The translations under genes were made by a program, and so were the position numbers. From NCBI GenBank assembly GCA_030613795.1, contig JAUWLG010000032.1, forward strand, positions 1 through 9,651: a DNA stretch of 9,651 nt. Reading direction: 5' to 3'. A model generated the notes under the pieces. It worked only from the letters and a program-made list of their open reading frames with translations, searched no databases and had not been told where the DNA came from. Source of the DNA: Helicobacteraceae bacterium. GTDB taxonomy: Bacteria; Campylobacterota; Campylobacteria; Campylobacterales; Sulfurimonadaceae. The stretch's first letter is position 1; each line of letters begins with the position of its first letter. Positions 1 to 5,889 of the stretch are shown piece by piece.

Positions 1-49
1 ATTCTCCATTATCCATTCACCATTCACCATTCACCATTCACCATTCACC
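1..49. repeat. 7-bp tandem repeat (ATTCACC)n
   Basis: Five perfect consecutive copies of ATTCACC occupy 15-49. Two imperfect copies (ATTCTCC, ATTATCC) sit in front at 1-14, so the array may continue upstream of the window. It lies in the non-coding leader of the tonB-like gene, about 35 bp upstream of its likely -10 box. Short heptameric tandem repeats of this kind are known in intergenic DNA of several bacterial groups. No function can be read from the sequence. A related period-7 tract occurs at 3525-3566. Confidence 0.9.
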
Positions 50-83
50 ATCTACTCTAACGCTTCTGTAACACTTGAATCTG

Positions 84-89
84 TATAAT
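84..89 (+). promoter_or_regulatory. Possible -10 box (TATAAT) before tonB
   Basis: A perfect TATAAT lies only 6 bp upstream of the ATG at 96. No convincing -35 element is present, which is common for Campylobacterota sigma-70 promoters. If used, transcription would begin at or very near the ATG and the mRNA would be almost leaderless. This would fit the lack of a Shine-Dalgarno sequence in front of that ATG. It could equally be a chance match in AT-rich DNA. Confidence 0.35.
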
Positions 90-95
90 CCTTTT

Positions 96-863
96 ATGAA
101 AAACCGCAAGATAAGATCTTTCCTATATTCTCTCTTTTTACATGGGACCATTGTCTTGTTGGTTATTGCACTTTTTATGACGACTAAAAGTGAAGAGAAA
201 GTGGCAGAAGAGAAGCGTTGTAAGATCATGTTGACACAGGTATGTGAGTGTTTGCCTGAGAAAAGTGAGATAAAACCCCCTGTTGCCCAGAAACAGAAAA
301 AGCCTCAGCCTAAGAAAAAAGTAGTCAAGAAAACGGAGCCAGTACCTGTTGTTAAAAAGACGGTCATAGTTAAAAAAGCTCCAGTGATCGAGGAGAAAGT
401 GGTTGAAAAAGAAGAGGTTGTTGAAGAAGAACCGGTAGAGATCGAACAAGAAGAGATGCAGGTGGTTGCAGTCGAAGACGATGAGGTAAAAGAGCTGATC
501 GTCACGCCGAATGCTCCGGTGGTACTCTCTCCGGCAGCACAAGAAGCCATCGATGCCCCGCCGGCTGAAAACATTACGCCAGAAGATGTTTACATCAAAG
601 AGAACATAGCTGAGATCATGGCGCTGCTTAGAAAAAACCTCTACTACCCTCGTATGGCAAGAAAACGCGGTATTGAAGGTAAGATTATGGTCCGTTTTGA
701 ACTCTTGAAGAATGGGGAAATCCAAAATATTACGATTATCGAGGCAGAGCGTGATATTTTAGCCCGTGCAGCGGTCACAACAATTGAGAGGTTAGAAGGG
801 AAATTTCCACTTCCAAGTGAGACCTTGGTCTTGCATGTACCTATCATGTATCAGCTCAATTAA
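96..863 (+). CDS. tonB: TonB-family energy transducer protein
   Basis: This is a 255-residue inner-membrane-anchored protein that would carry proton-motive-force energy from ExbB/ExbD to TonB-dependent outer-membrane receptors. Residues 9-28 form one N-terminal membrane helix containing S12-x3-H16 in the context SLFLHG, which matches the Ser-x3-His signature of TonB anchors that contact ExbB/ExbD. A periplasmic spacer of low complexity follows: Lys/Pro-rich at about 57-95, then Glu-rich at about 99-134. The C-terminal TonB domain (about 173-255) has the family hallmark YPRMARKRGIEG at 184-195. Three cysteines (42, 50, 52) sit just outside the membrane. ATG 96 is preferred because the protein then begins MKNRKIRS directly before the helix; a TTG at 75 would add seven residues. 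Neither start has a clear ribosome binding site. No exbBD lies next to it; the pair in this window starts at 5049. Family assignment is firm, and the symbol is the family name since paralogues are common. Confidence 0.9.
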   Translation: MKNRKIRSFLYSLFLHGTIVLLVIALFMTTKSEEKVAEEKRCKIMLTQVCECLPEKSEIKPPVAQKQKKPQPKKKVVKKTEPVPVVKKTVIVKKAPVIEEKVVEKEEVVEEEPVEIEQEEMQVVAVEDDEVKELIVTPNAPVVLSPAAQEAIDAPPAENITPEDVYIKENIAEIMALLRKNLYYPRMARKRGIEGKIMVRFELLKNGEIQNITIIEAERDILARAAVTTIERLEGKFPLPSETLVLHVPIMYQLN

Positions 864-896
864 CTTTTCTTAACTGCATCCAAAACATAATTAACC

Positions 897-902
897 TATA
901 AT
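897..902 (+). promoter_or_regulatory. Putative -10 box for the manB-pyrC unit
   Basis: A perfect TATAAT lies in an AT-rich gap 28 bp upstream of the GTG at 931, far enough for a normal leader carrying the AAGGG ribosome binding site at 919-923. No consensus -35 is visible at 15-19 bp spacing. The tonB stop (861-863) is upstream without any hairpin terminator, so read-through from tonB is also possible. Confidence 0.45.
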
Positions 903-930
903 ATCGCCAATAATATATAAGGGTTAAATC

Positions 931-2295
931 GTGAGCATTTATAGAGAATATGACATACGTGGGATTTTTGAAAAAGAGTTAAATGAAGATACCGTGACTA
1001 AGATCGGGTACGCTCTTTCACAACACATCGACGGTGAGTATGTTGCTGTAGGTTATGATGCACGTTCGCACTCACCAGCTCTTTTTGAGTACCTTGTCGC
1101 AGGTCTGAATGCCGGCGGTAAAACAGTACTTGGCATGGGGCTGGTACCGACACCTGTTAACTACTTTACCAACTATCAAGAGTGGGATGGCATCACACCT
1201 TCTGCTTCTATTATGATCACGGGTTCACACAACCCGCCTGAATATAATGGTCTAAAAATCACGGTAGATAAAGCACCATTTTTTAGCGAAGACATCTATG
1301 CGCTTGGTCGTGAGATCGAGACAATGGACTTTCCTGAGAAAGTAGAACGCAAGGTGATAGAGATCGATGCACTAGAGCGTTATAAAGCATTTATGATCAA
1401 AGAGTTCGCACACCTTAAGGGGATGAAAGAGCGCATCGTTTATGACTGTGGGAATGGTGTTGCCGGTGTCTCCATTGTCGATATTTTTGAAGGGCTTGGA
1501 CTTAATGCCAAAGGAATCTACGTTGACCCTGACGGTACCTTCCCTAACCACCACCCGGATCCATCTGACGAGCACAACCTTATTGATGTTAAAAAGCTGT
1601 TGGAAGAGGAGGGTGATATCGCCTTTGCTTACGATGGAGATGCAGACCGTATCGCTGTATTGACACACAAAAACAACATCAAGGGTGACCAGATGGCACT
1701 GCTTTACTCTATGAAGATGGAGAACCCTACCGTTATCGGTGAGGTGAAGTGTTCACAAGTGATGTATGACGAGTTAGAGAAGCGCGGTGCTAAAGTGATT
1801 ATGTATAAAACAGGCCACTCCAACATAAAAGTTAAGATGAAAGAGACCAATGCCGACCTTGCTTGTGAAGTGAGTGGGCACATCTTCTTTAAAAACCGTT
1901 ATTTCGGTTACGATGATGCGATCTATGCAACGTTTAGAATGTTGGAACTGATTCAAGACGGGATTGATCTTGATGAGGAACTTGCCAAGTTGCCACAGGT
2001 CTTTTCAACAGAAGAGATCAAAGTTCATACAACAGAACAGGAGAAGTTCCCGTTGATGGATGCTATTAAAAAAGCATTGCAAACACCCCCGGCAGATTTT
2101 CCAGCTATTAAAGAGATCATCGATGTTGACGGCGTCCGTGTGATCTTCGACAAAGGGTGGGGCCTGGTCCGTGCGAGTAACACAACACCGGTTCTTGTAA
2201 CGCGTTTTGAATCAACAGAACTTGCAGAAGCTGAGCGTTATGAAGCGGCATTAAATGCTATAATCACACGAGCAAAAGAGGAGATCGCAAAATGA
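931..2295 (+). CDS. manB: Phosphomannomutase/phosphoglucomutase
   Basis: This cytosolic enzyme of the alpha-D-phosphohexomutase family interconverts hexose 6-phosphates and 1-phosphates, feeding nucleotide-sugar synthesis for LPS and other glycans. At 454 residues it has the usual four-domain length. Visible motifs, in order: YDIRG (7-11); the catalytic phosphoserine loop TGSHNP (97-102, Ser99); the Mg-binding DGDADR (235-240); the sugar-binding loop EVSGH (313-317); and the phosphate-binding loop RASNTTP (414-420). The GTG start is supported by AAGGG at 919-923 (7-nt spacer) and by the early YREYDIRG motif typical of the N-terminus. The stop overlaps the pyrC start by 4 bp (ATGA), so the two are probably co-transcribed and translationally coupled. 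Substrate preference (mannose or glucose) cannot be read from sequence; homologues are also named algC or pgm. Confidence 0.93.
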   Translation: MSIYREYDIRGIFEKELNEDTVTKIGYALSQHIDGEYVAVGYDARSHSPALFEYLVAGLNAGGKTVLGMGLVPTPVNYFTNYQEWDGITPSASIMITGSHNPPEYNGLKITVDKAPFFSEDIYALGREIETMDFPEKVERKVIEIDALERYKAFMIKEFAHLKGMKERIVYDCGNGVAGVSIVDIFEGLGLNAKGIYVDPDGTFPNHHPDPSDEHNLIDVKKLLEEEGDIAFAYDGDADRIAVLTHKNNIKGDQMALLYSMKMENPTVIGEVKCSQVMYDELEKRGAKVIMYKTGHSNIKVKMKETNADLACEVSGHIFFKNRYFGYDDAIYATFRMLELIQDGIDLDEELAKLPQVFSTEEIKVHTTEQEKFPLMDAIKKALQTPPADFPAIKEIIDVDGVRVIFDKGWGLVRASNTTPVLVTRFESTELAEAERYEAALNAIITRAKEEIAK

Positions 2296-3353
2296 AAACA
2301 CATTCACTATTAATGCCACTGGACATGCATGTCCACCTTCGTGATGGAGAGATGCTTCAAAACGTTGCCAAACTTACGTCATATACATTTTCAGGTGCCG
2401 TTGTGATGCCAAACCTGGTACCTCCTGTCAAGACAAAAGAGCAGCTTCTTGCGTACAAAGAGCGTATTATGTTGGCTTGTGGCTTGGAGATCAAAGAAGA
2501 TGAATTTGATGAGTTCTTTGATGATGTAGGGCTGAGCGGCGGTGACTTTGAACCGTTTATGACACTCTTTTACGACAACTACTCAGAAGACTTCTTGGAT
2601 GAGGTCCGTGAGGATATCTTTGGGATCAAGCTCTACCCTGCCGGTATTACCACTAACTCAGAGGGTGGCGTCAGTGACTTTGATGTAGAAGCGATGCGTG
2701 AGACCTTAGAGACAATGGCACGTATGGACATTCCTCTTCTTGTACATGGCGAGACAGACGGTTTTGTGATGGACAGAGAAGCAGAGTTTATGAGTATCTA
2801 TGAACTGCTTGCATCGAACTTCCCTGATCTGAAGATCGTTATGGAACACATCACGACCAAAGCAGCGGTAGAGATGTTGGACAAATATCCAAACCTCTAT
2901 GCAACGATCACCGTACAGCATCTTCTTATTACGCTTGATGATGTTGCCGGTGGTATGTTACAGCCCCATCTCTTCTGTAAACCGATCGCTAAACGTCCAG
3001 AAGACAGAGAAGCACTTCTTAATGTGGCACTTAACGCCCATCCAAAAGTGATGTTTGGTTCAGACTCTGCTCCGCACCCTCAACATGCTAAAGAGTCATG
3101 TGGTTGTGCCGCGGGAGTCTTTACAGCACCGATCGCACTGCAGGTACTGTGTGAACTGTTTGACAAACATGGTAAGCTTGACAACCTTCAAAGCTTTGTC
3201 TCTGATAATGCTCAGAGCATCTATGGGATCTGTCCGGAGTTCAAAGAGGTTATTTTAGAAGAGAGACCATTTACTGTTCCGGCCAAATATGGTGAAGTCG
3301 TACCGATGTATGCCGGTGAGACCATCGGTTGGAGCATCGAAGACGTACTATAG
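2292..3353 (+). CDS. pyrC: Dihydroorotase (class II, PyrC)
   Basis: This zinc amidohydrolase reversibly cyclises N-carbamoyl-L-aspartate to L-dihydroorotate, the third step of de novo pyrimidine synthesis in the cytosol. Its 353 residues are close to the E. coli PyrC type. Visible signatures: the metal-binding DMHVHLRDG (11-19; His13, His15, substrate-binding Arg17); MPNLVPPV (39-46); the carboxylated-lysine motif KLYPAG with Lys113; metal ligands His152 (VHGE) and His186 (EHIT); and the catalytic Asp258 in GSDSAPHP. An acidic stretch at about 67-87, before the KLYPAG strand, looks like an insertion relative to E. coli PyrC by hand comparison. AGGAG at 2279-2283 gives an 8-nt spacer to the ATG, which overlaps the stop of the upstream mutase gene. 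The two enzymes share no pathway step, although UMP synthesis ultimately feeds nucleotide-sugar supply. Confidence 0.95.
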   Translation: MKTHSLLMPLDMHVHLRDGEMLQNVAKLTSYTFSGAVVMPNLVPPVKTKEQLLAYKERIMLACGLEIKEDEFDEFFDDVGLSGGDFEPFMTLFYDNYSEDFLDEVREDIFGIKLYPAGITTNSEGGVSDFDVEAMRETLETMARMDIPLLVHGETDGFVMDREAEFMSIYELLASNFPDLKIVMEHITTKAAVEMLDKYPNLYATITVQHLLITLDDVAGGMLQPHLFCKPIAKRPEDREALLNVALNAHPKVMFGSDSAPHPQHAKESCGCAAGVFTAPIALQVLCELFDKHGKLDNLQSFVSDNAQSIYGICPEFKEVILEERPFTVPAKYGEVVPMYAGETIGWSIEDVL

Positions 3354-3415
3354 AGGTTAGTAGTTTGGTGAAGTTAGTGCCGCACTTCGTACAGGTAGTA
3401 ACTTAGTGATAGCTT

Positions 3416-3493
3416 GTCATCCCGGACTTGATCCGGGGTCCACAGTTAAAGCGGCTAAAGGGCTTGTAGATTCCGGATCAAGTCCGGAATGAC
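3416..3493. repeat. Palindromic interspersed repeat (REP-like)
   Basis: Two 23-nt arms, 3416-3438 and 3471-3493, are inverted repeats of each other with 20 of 23 positions matching, separated by 32 nt. Each arm carries the core CCGGACTTGATCCGG, itself a small hairpin (CCGGA/TCCGG), so the element is a nested double palindrome. Sequences with this core flanked by GTCAT are, from memory, scattered through intergenic DNA of many proteobacterial genomes. No uridine tract follows on either strand, so it is not a classic intrinsic terminator. It could still protect or attenuate the 3' end of the pyrC message. Confidence 0.85.
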
Positions 3494-3524
3494 GGAAAAA
3501 AATGACTGGATCTAATATTATGTA

Positions 3525-3566
3525 TCTCTTTTCTCTTTTCTCTTTCCTCTTCACTCTTCACTCAAA
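3525..3566. repeat. Degenerate period-7 pyrimidine-rich tandem repeat
   Basis: Six consecutive 7-bp units can be laid out: TCTCTTT three times (3525-3545), then CCTCTTC, ACTCTTC and ACTCAAA (3546-3566). The tract ends 14 bp before the TTG start of the response regulator gene. In shifted phase its latter units read TTCACTC, close to the TTCACCA phase of the repeat at 15-49. The rest of the gap 3354-3580 holds the palindrome at 3416-3493 and no supportable gene. Confidence 0.75.
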
Positions 3567-3568
3567 CC

Positions 3569-3573
3569 AAAGG
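3569..3573 (+). promoter_or_regulatory. Ribosome binding site deciding a TTG start
   Basis: AAAGG stands 7 nt in front of the TTG at 3581. The GTG at 3573 is out of frame, and no ATG or GTG start is available in frame before the conserved receiver strand begins, so this site supports the TTG. Confidence 0.6.
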
Positions 3574-3580
3574 TGCTCTT

Positions 3581-4234
3581 TTGCCTAAGATCTTACTGCT
3601 CGAAGATGACCTTCTTTTAGGAGAGACCTTAGAAGACCTGCTGGATGAAGAGGGTTATACACTCACCTGGTGTAAAAATGGTCAAGAGGCTTTAGATGCC
3701 TCGTTCAATGCTAAGTTTGACCTCTATGTTTTTGATATCAATGTCCCTCTGATCAATGGGCTGACTCTGCTCAGTGAACTGCGCAGTGCGGATGATATGA
3801 CACCCACAATCTACCTCACCTCCCATCAAGAGAAGTCCGTTATGCAAGAGGGTTTTGAAAATGGGGCCGATGATTTTATTAAAAAGCCTTTTGACAGTGA
3901 TGAGCTGCTTCTACGCATTCAAGCACTTCTTAGACGGACTCAAAGTCGAGTGAGTGAGTGTATCGGCACACTCTGTATCGATCCTGACCGCTTTGTTATT
4001 TATGAAAACAGAGAGGAGTTGACACTCTCGAAAAAAGAGTACACTCTCCTTGCACTTTTGATGGAGAGCGGGGGTAAGACCGTCTCTAAAGAGATGATCA
4101 TTGATGCCCTCTGGCCGCATAATGCAAGTGCCAGTGATGGCTCGATCCGTGTTTTGATCAACCGCTTGAAACAAGAGCTCTCCTCTGTCGAGATCCAAAA
4201 TGTTCGCGGCATAGGGTATCGTCTTGTTTCGTAG
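3581..4234 (+). CDS. OmpR/PhoB-family response regulator
   Basis: This 217-residue DNA-binding response regulator would be phosphorylated by the kinase encoded immediately downstream. The receiver domain (about 1-118) has the acidic pocket Glu8-Asp9-Asp10, the phosphoacceptor Asp52 in VFDINVPLING, the switch Thr80 (YLTSH) and the conserved Lys102-Pro103. The C-terminal winged-helix domain (about 125-217) shows the typical LTLSKKEYTLLALL stretch and ends with VRGIGYRL, the wing hairpin of OmpR-type activators. The TTG start gives the expected N-terminus PKILLLEDD. The gene begins a five-gene + strand run and overlaps the kinase gene by 11 bp. Its regulon cannot be told from sequence; control of its own operon is plausible. 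Confidence 0.92.
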   Translation: MPKILLLEDDLLLGETLEDLLDEEGYTLTWCKNGQEALDASFNAKFDLYVFDINVPLINGLTLLSELRSADDMTPTIYLTSHQEKSVMQEGFENGADDFIKKPFDSDELLLRIQALLRRTQSRVSECIGTLCIDPDRFVIYENREELTLSKKEYTLLALLMESGGKTVSKEMIIDALWPHNASASDGSIRVLINRLKQELSSVEIQNVRGIGYRLVS

Positions 4235-5048
4235 TGTACAGATAACGATATTTATCTTTTTTGTGATAACAACACTGCTGATCATTACGCTGTTTTTTAT
4301 TCTTCAAGAGGCTGTGAGCCTGCCTTATCTCATAGGTTTTATTCTGTTTTTAGTGATCATTGCCGGTGTTGCTATTGCAAAACTCTCTATTGAGCCTCTG
4401 CGTGAACATTTTCATCAGTTGGAACATTTCTCTAAAGAGATACTGCATGAGTTGAACTTGCCGATCAACACCATCATGACCAACACCTCAATGTTAAAAA
4501 AGAATATTGAAGACGAACGTTCTCTTAAACGTTTTTCTCGTATCGAGGCTGCCTGCGGGATGCTTCAAGAGCGGTATAAAGAGCTGGATTATTTGATAAA
4601 AAAGCAGATGCAGCATGAGCAGATCGAGCAGTTTGATGTAGCAGAATTAGTTCAAGAGCGTCTAAAGTTACTCAAACCGCTCTATAGCAGTGCTGTGTTT
4701 AGAGAAGATTTAGAAGCTATTAGTGTAAATATCGATAAAATAGGCCTAGCAAAAGTGATCGATAATATTGTAGATAATGGCGTGAAGTATTCGCCGCAAA
4801 AAGCAGAGATCGTTATTGTAAGCAGAGATAAAAAACTAACTATTAGTGACAAGGGTCAAGGGATGGATGAAGTAGAGCTCTTTCAGATCTTTGATCGTTA
4901 TTATCAGAGTAATGAAAATGCTCTTGGCTTTGGTATCGGACTTGGTCTGGTCAAAAATTATTGTGATCGATATAAGATAAAACTGCATGTGAACTCTAAA
5001 AAGGGTGAGGGTACAACAATGCAGCTAGATTTTTCAGGAGTGGTATAG
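4224..5048 (+). CDS. Short membrane sensor histidine kinase
   Basis: This 274-residue kinase is the evident partner of the regulator it overlaps by 11 bp. Two hydrophobic helices (about 7-27 and 33-52) are joined by only a few residues, so there is essentially no periplasmic sensor domain. HisKA follows, with the phosphorylated His75 in LHELNLPI. The ATPase domain has the N box (DNIVDNGVKYS, Asn181 and Asn185), G1 (DKGQG, 209-213), F box (IFDRYY) and G2 (GFGIGLGL, 235-242). The usual HELRTPL reads HELNLPI here, so the Thr/Asn four residues after His, needed for phosphatase activity in many HisKA kinases, is Leu79. TTG 4224 is chosen because it is the only start codon in frame before the first helix; TAGGG at 4212-4216 could be its ribosome binding site. 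The stop abuts the exbB ATG. The signal is unknown. Confidence 0.9.
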   Translation: MFRSVQITIFIFFVITTLLIITLFFILQEAVSLPYLIGFILFLVIIAGVAIAKLSIEPLREHFHQLEHFSKEILHELNLPINTIMTNTSMLKKNIEDERSLKRFSRIEAACGMLQERYKELDYLIKKQMQHEQIEQFDVAELVQERLKLLKPLYSSAVFREDLEAISVNIDKIGLAKVIDNIVDNGVKYSPQKAEIVIVSRDKKLTISDKGQGMDEVELFQIFDRYYQSNENALGFGIGLGLVKNYCDRYKIKLHVNSKKGEGTTMQLDFSGVV

Positions 5049-5507
5049 ATGAATTCAACAGGCTGGTTAGAGTTAGCAGAACAGACACTTGATTATGGCG
5101 TAATGGGCACACTTGGCGTGATGAGTGTGATCGCATTGTGGTTGTTTATTGAACGTATGATGTTTTACAAAAGCATTAAGCTGGAGGAGTATGATAATAA
5201 AGAGCTGTTGGAGATCGATCTTACCGATAATCTTTCTACTCTCTCAACGATTGGTGCGAATGCGCCATATGTGGGTTTGATCGGGACGATCTTAGGAATT
5301 ATGATCACTTTTTACGGCCTGGGTGAGGTCGGTACGGTTGATACTAAAAAAGTGATGACAGGTCTTGCTCTTGCACTTAAAGCAACTGCATTTGGTATCA
5401 TTGTTGCGATCCCGGCCATCATCTTCTACTCTACTGCGATGCGTAAGGTAGAACGTCTTAGTGCGATCTGGGAGGCAAATCGGTCGAAAAAAGGTACGGA
5501 CAGCTAA
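5049..5507 (+). CDS. exbB: ExbB/TolQ/MotA-family proton channel subunit
   Basis: This inner-membrane protein forms, with ExbD, the proton-driven motor that energises TonB-type transducers. It has 152 residues and three predicted helices (about 17-37, 69-92, 104-128). The two conserved pore segments are visible: NAPYVGLIGTILGI (71-84) and ALALKATAFGIIVAIPA (107-123), with Thr113 at the position of the proton-pathway threonine of E. coli ExbB. It lacks the long cytoplasmic extension of the 244-residue E. coli protein; short forms are usual in Campylobacterota. AGGAG at 5036-5040 is 8 nt before the ATG, which directly follows the kinase stop. The exbD start overlaps its stop (TAATG). TolQ-like use cannot be excluded, but the short form with an adjacent ExbD and a TonB nearby favours ExbB. 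Confidence 0.9.
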   Translation: MNSTGWLELAEQTLDYGVMGTLGVMSVIALWLFIERMMFYKSIKLEEYDNKELLEIDLTDNLSTLSTIGANAPYVGLIGTILGIMITFYGLGEVGTVDTKKVMTGLALALKATAFGIIVAIPAIIFYSTAMRKVERLSAIWEANRSKKGTDS

Positions 5508-5887
5508 TGAAACAGCGTAAGAAGTTCGATCAGATCAATGTCATCCCGATGATCGATATCTTGTTGGTGTTGCTGGTAATGGTCATCACAACAGCGACCT
5601 TTATTAAACAGGGAATTCTGCCGATCGAACTGCCGGATGCCAAAGCTTCGGAGAAAAAAGAGGACCAAAAAGAGTTTAATATCTACATCACTAAAGAGGG
5701 TAAGTACCATCTTGATAAAAAAGAGATCTCTGTTGCTGATCTGGAAGCAAGACTCGCCGAGATCTCCAAAGATGAGACAGTGGTGCTCCGTTCTGACAAA
5801 GAGGCGAATTTTCAGCACTTTGTTACCGTAATGGATATCTTAAAAAAGCTGGAACATGAACAGCTCTATATCGTTACTAAAGAGTAA
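5507..5887 (+). CDS. exbD: ExbD/TolR-family biopolymer transport protein
   Basis: This is the 126-residue partner of ExbB. A short basic cytoplasmic tail (MKQRKKFDQ) precedes a single membrane helix (about 14-33) containing INVIPMIDILLVLLV. Asp17 there corresponds to the essential proton-carrying Asp25 of E. coli ExbD. The remaining residues form the periplasmic domain, with a charged linker (about 43-56) and the conserved DKEANFQHFVTVMDILKK region (97-114). The start ATG overlaps the exbB stop by one base. Only a weak AAGG at 5491-5494 precedes it, so translation probably depends on coupling to exbB. Two bases separate its stop from the next start. Confidence 0.92.
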   Translation: MKQRKKFDQINVIPMIDILLVLLVMVITTATFIKQGILPIELPDAKASEKKEDQKEFNIYITKEGKYHLDKKEISVADLEARLAEISKDETVVLRSDKEANFQHFVTVMDILKKLEHEQLYIVTKE

Positions 5888-5889
5888 CA

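Noticed and set aside
138..725. Long open frames on the - strand opposite tonB (138-725 and 305-574)
   Set aside because: They are complements of the Lys/Glu-rich spacer and translate to low-complexity Phe/Leu- or Ser/Thr-rich strings with no domain pattern.
3371..3404. AAGTTA/TAACTT inverted pair just after pyrC
   Set aside because: Only 6 bp of pairing with a 22-nt loop; likely chance.
3416..3500. Palindrome after pyrC as an intrinsic terminator
   Set aside because: The stem is followed by GGAAAAAAA rather than a T tract on the + strand, and no T tract follows it on the - strand; a REP-like element fits better.
3525..3566. Period-7 tracts as a CRISPR array
   Set aside because: Units are 7 bp and contiguous, with no spacers and no cas genes.
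3911..4285. 124-codon - strand open frame opposite the response regulator and kinase start
   Set aside because: The + strand codes for intact receiver/winged-helix and kinase proteins; the antisense product has no motif.
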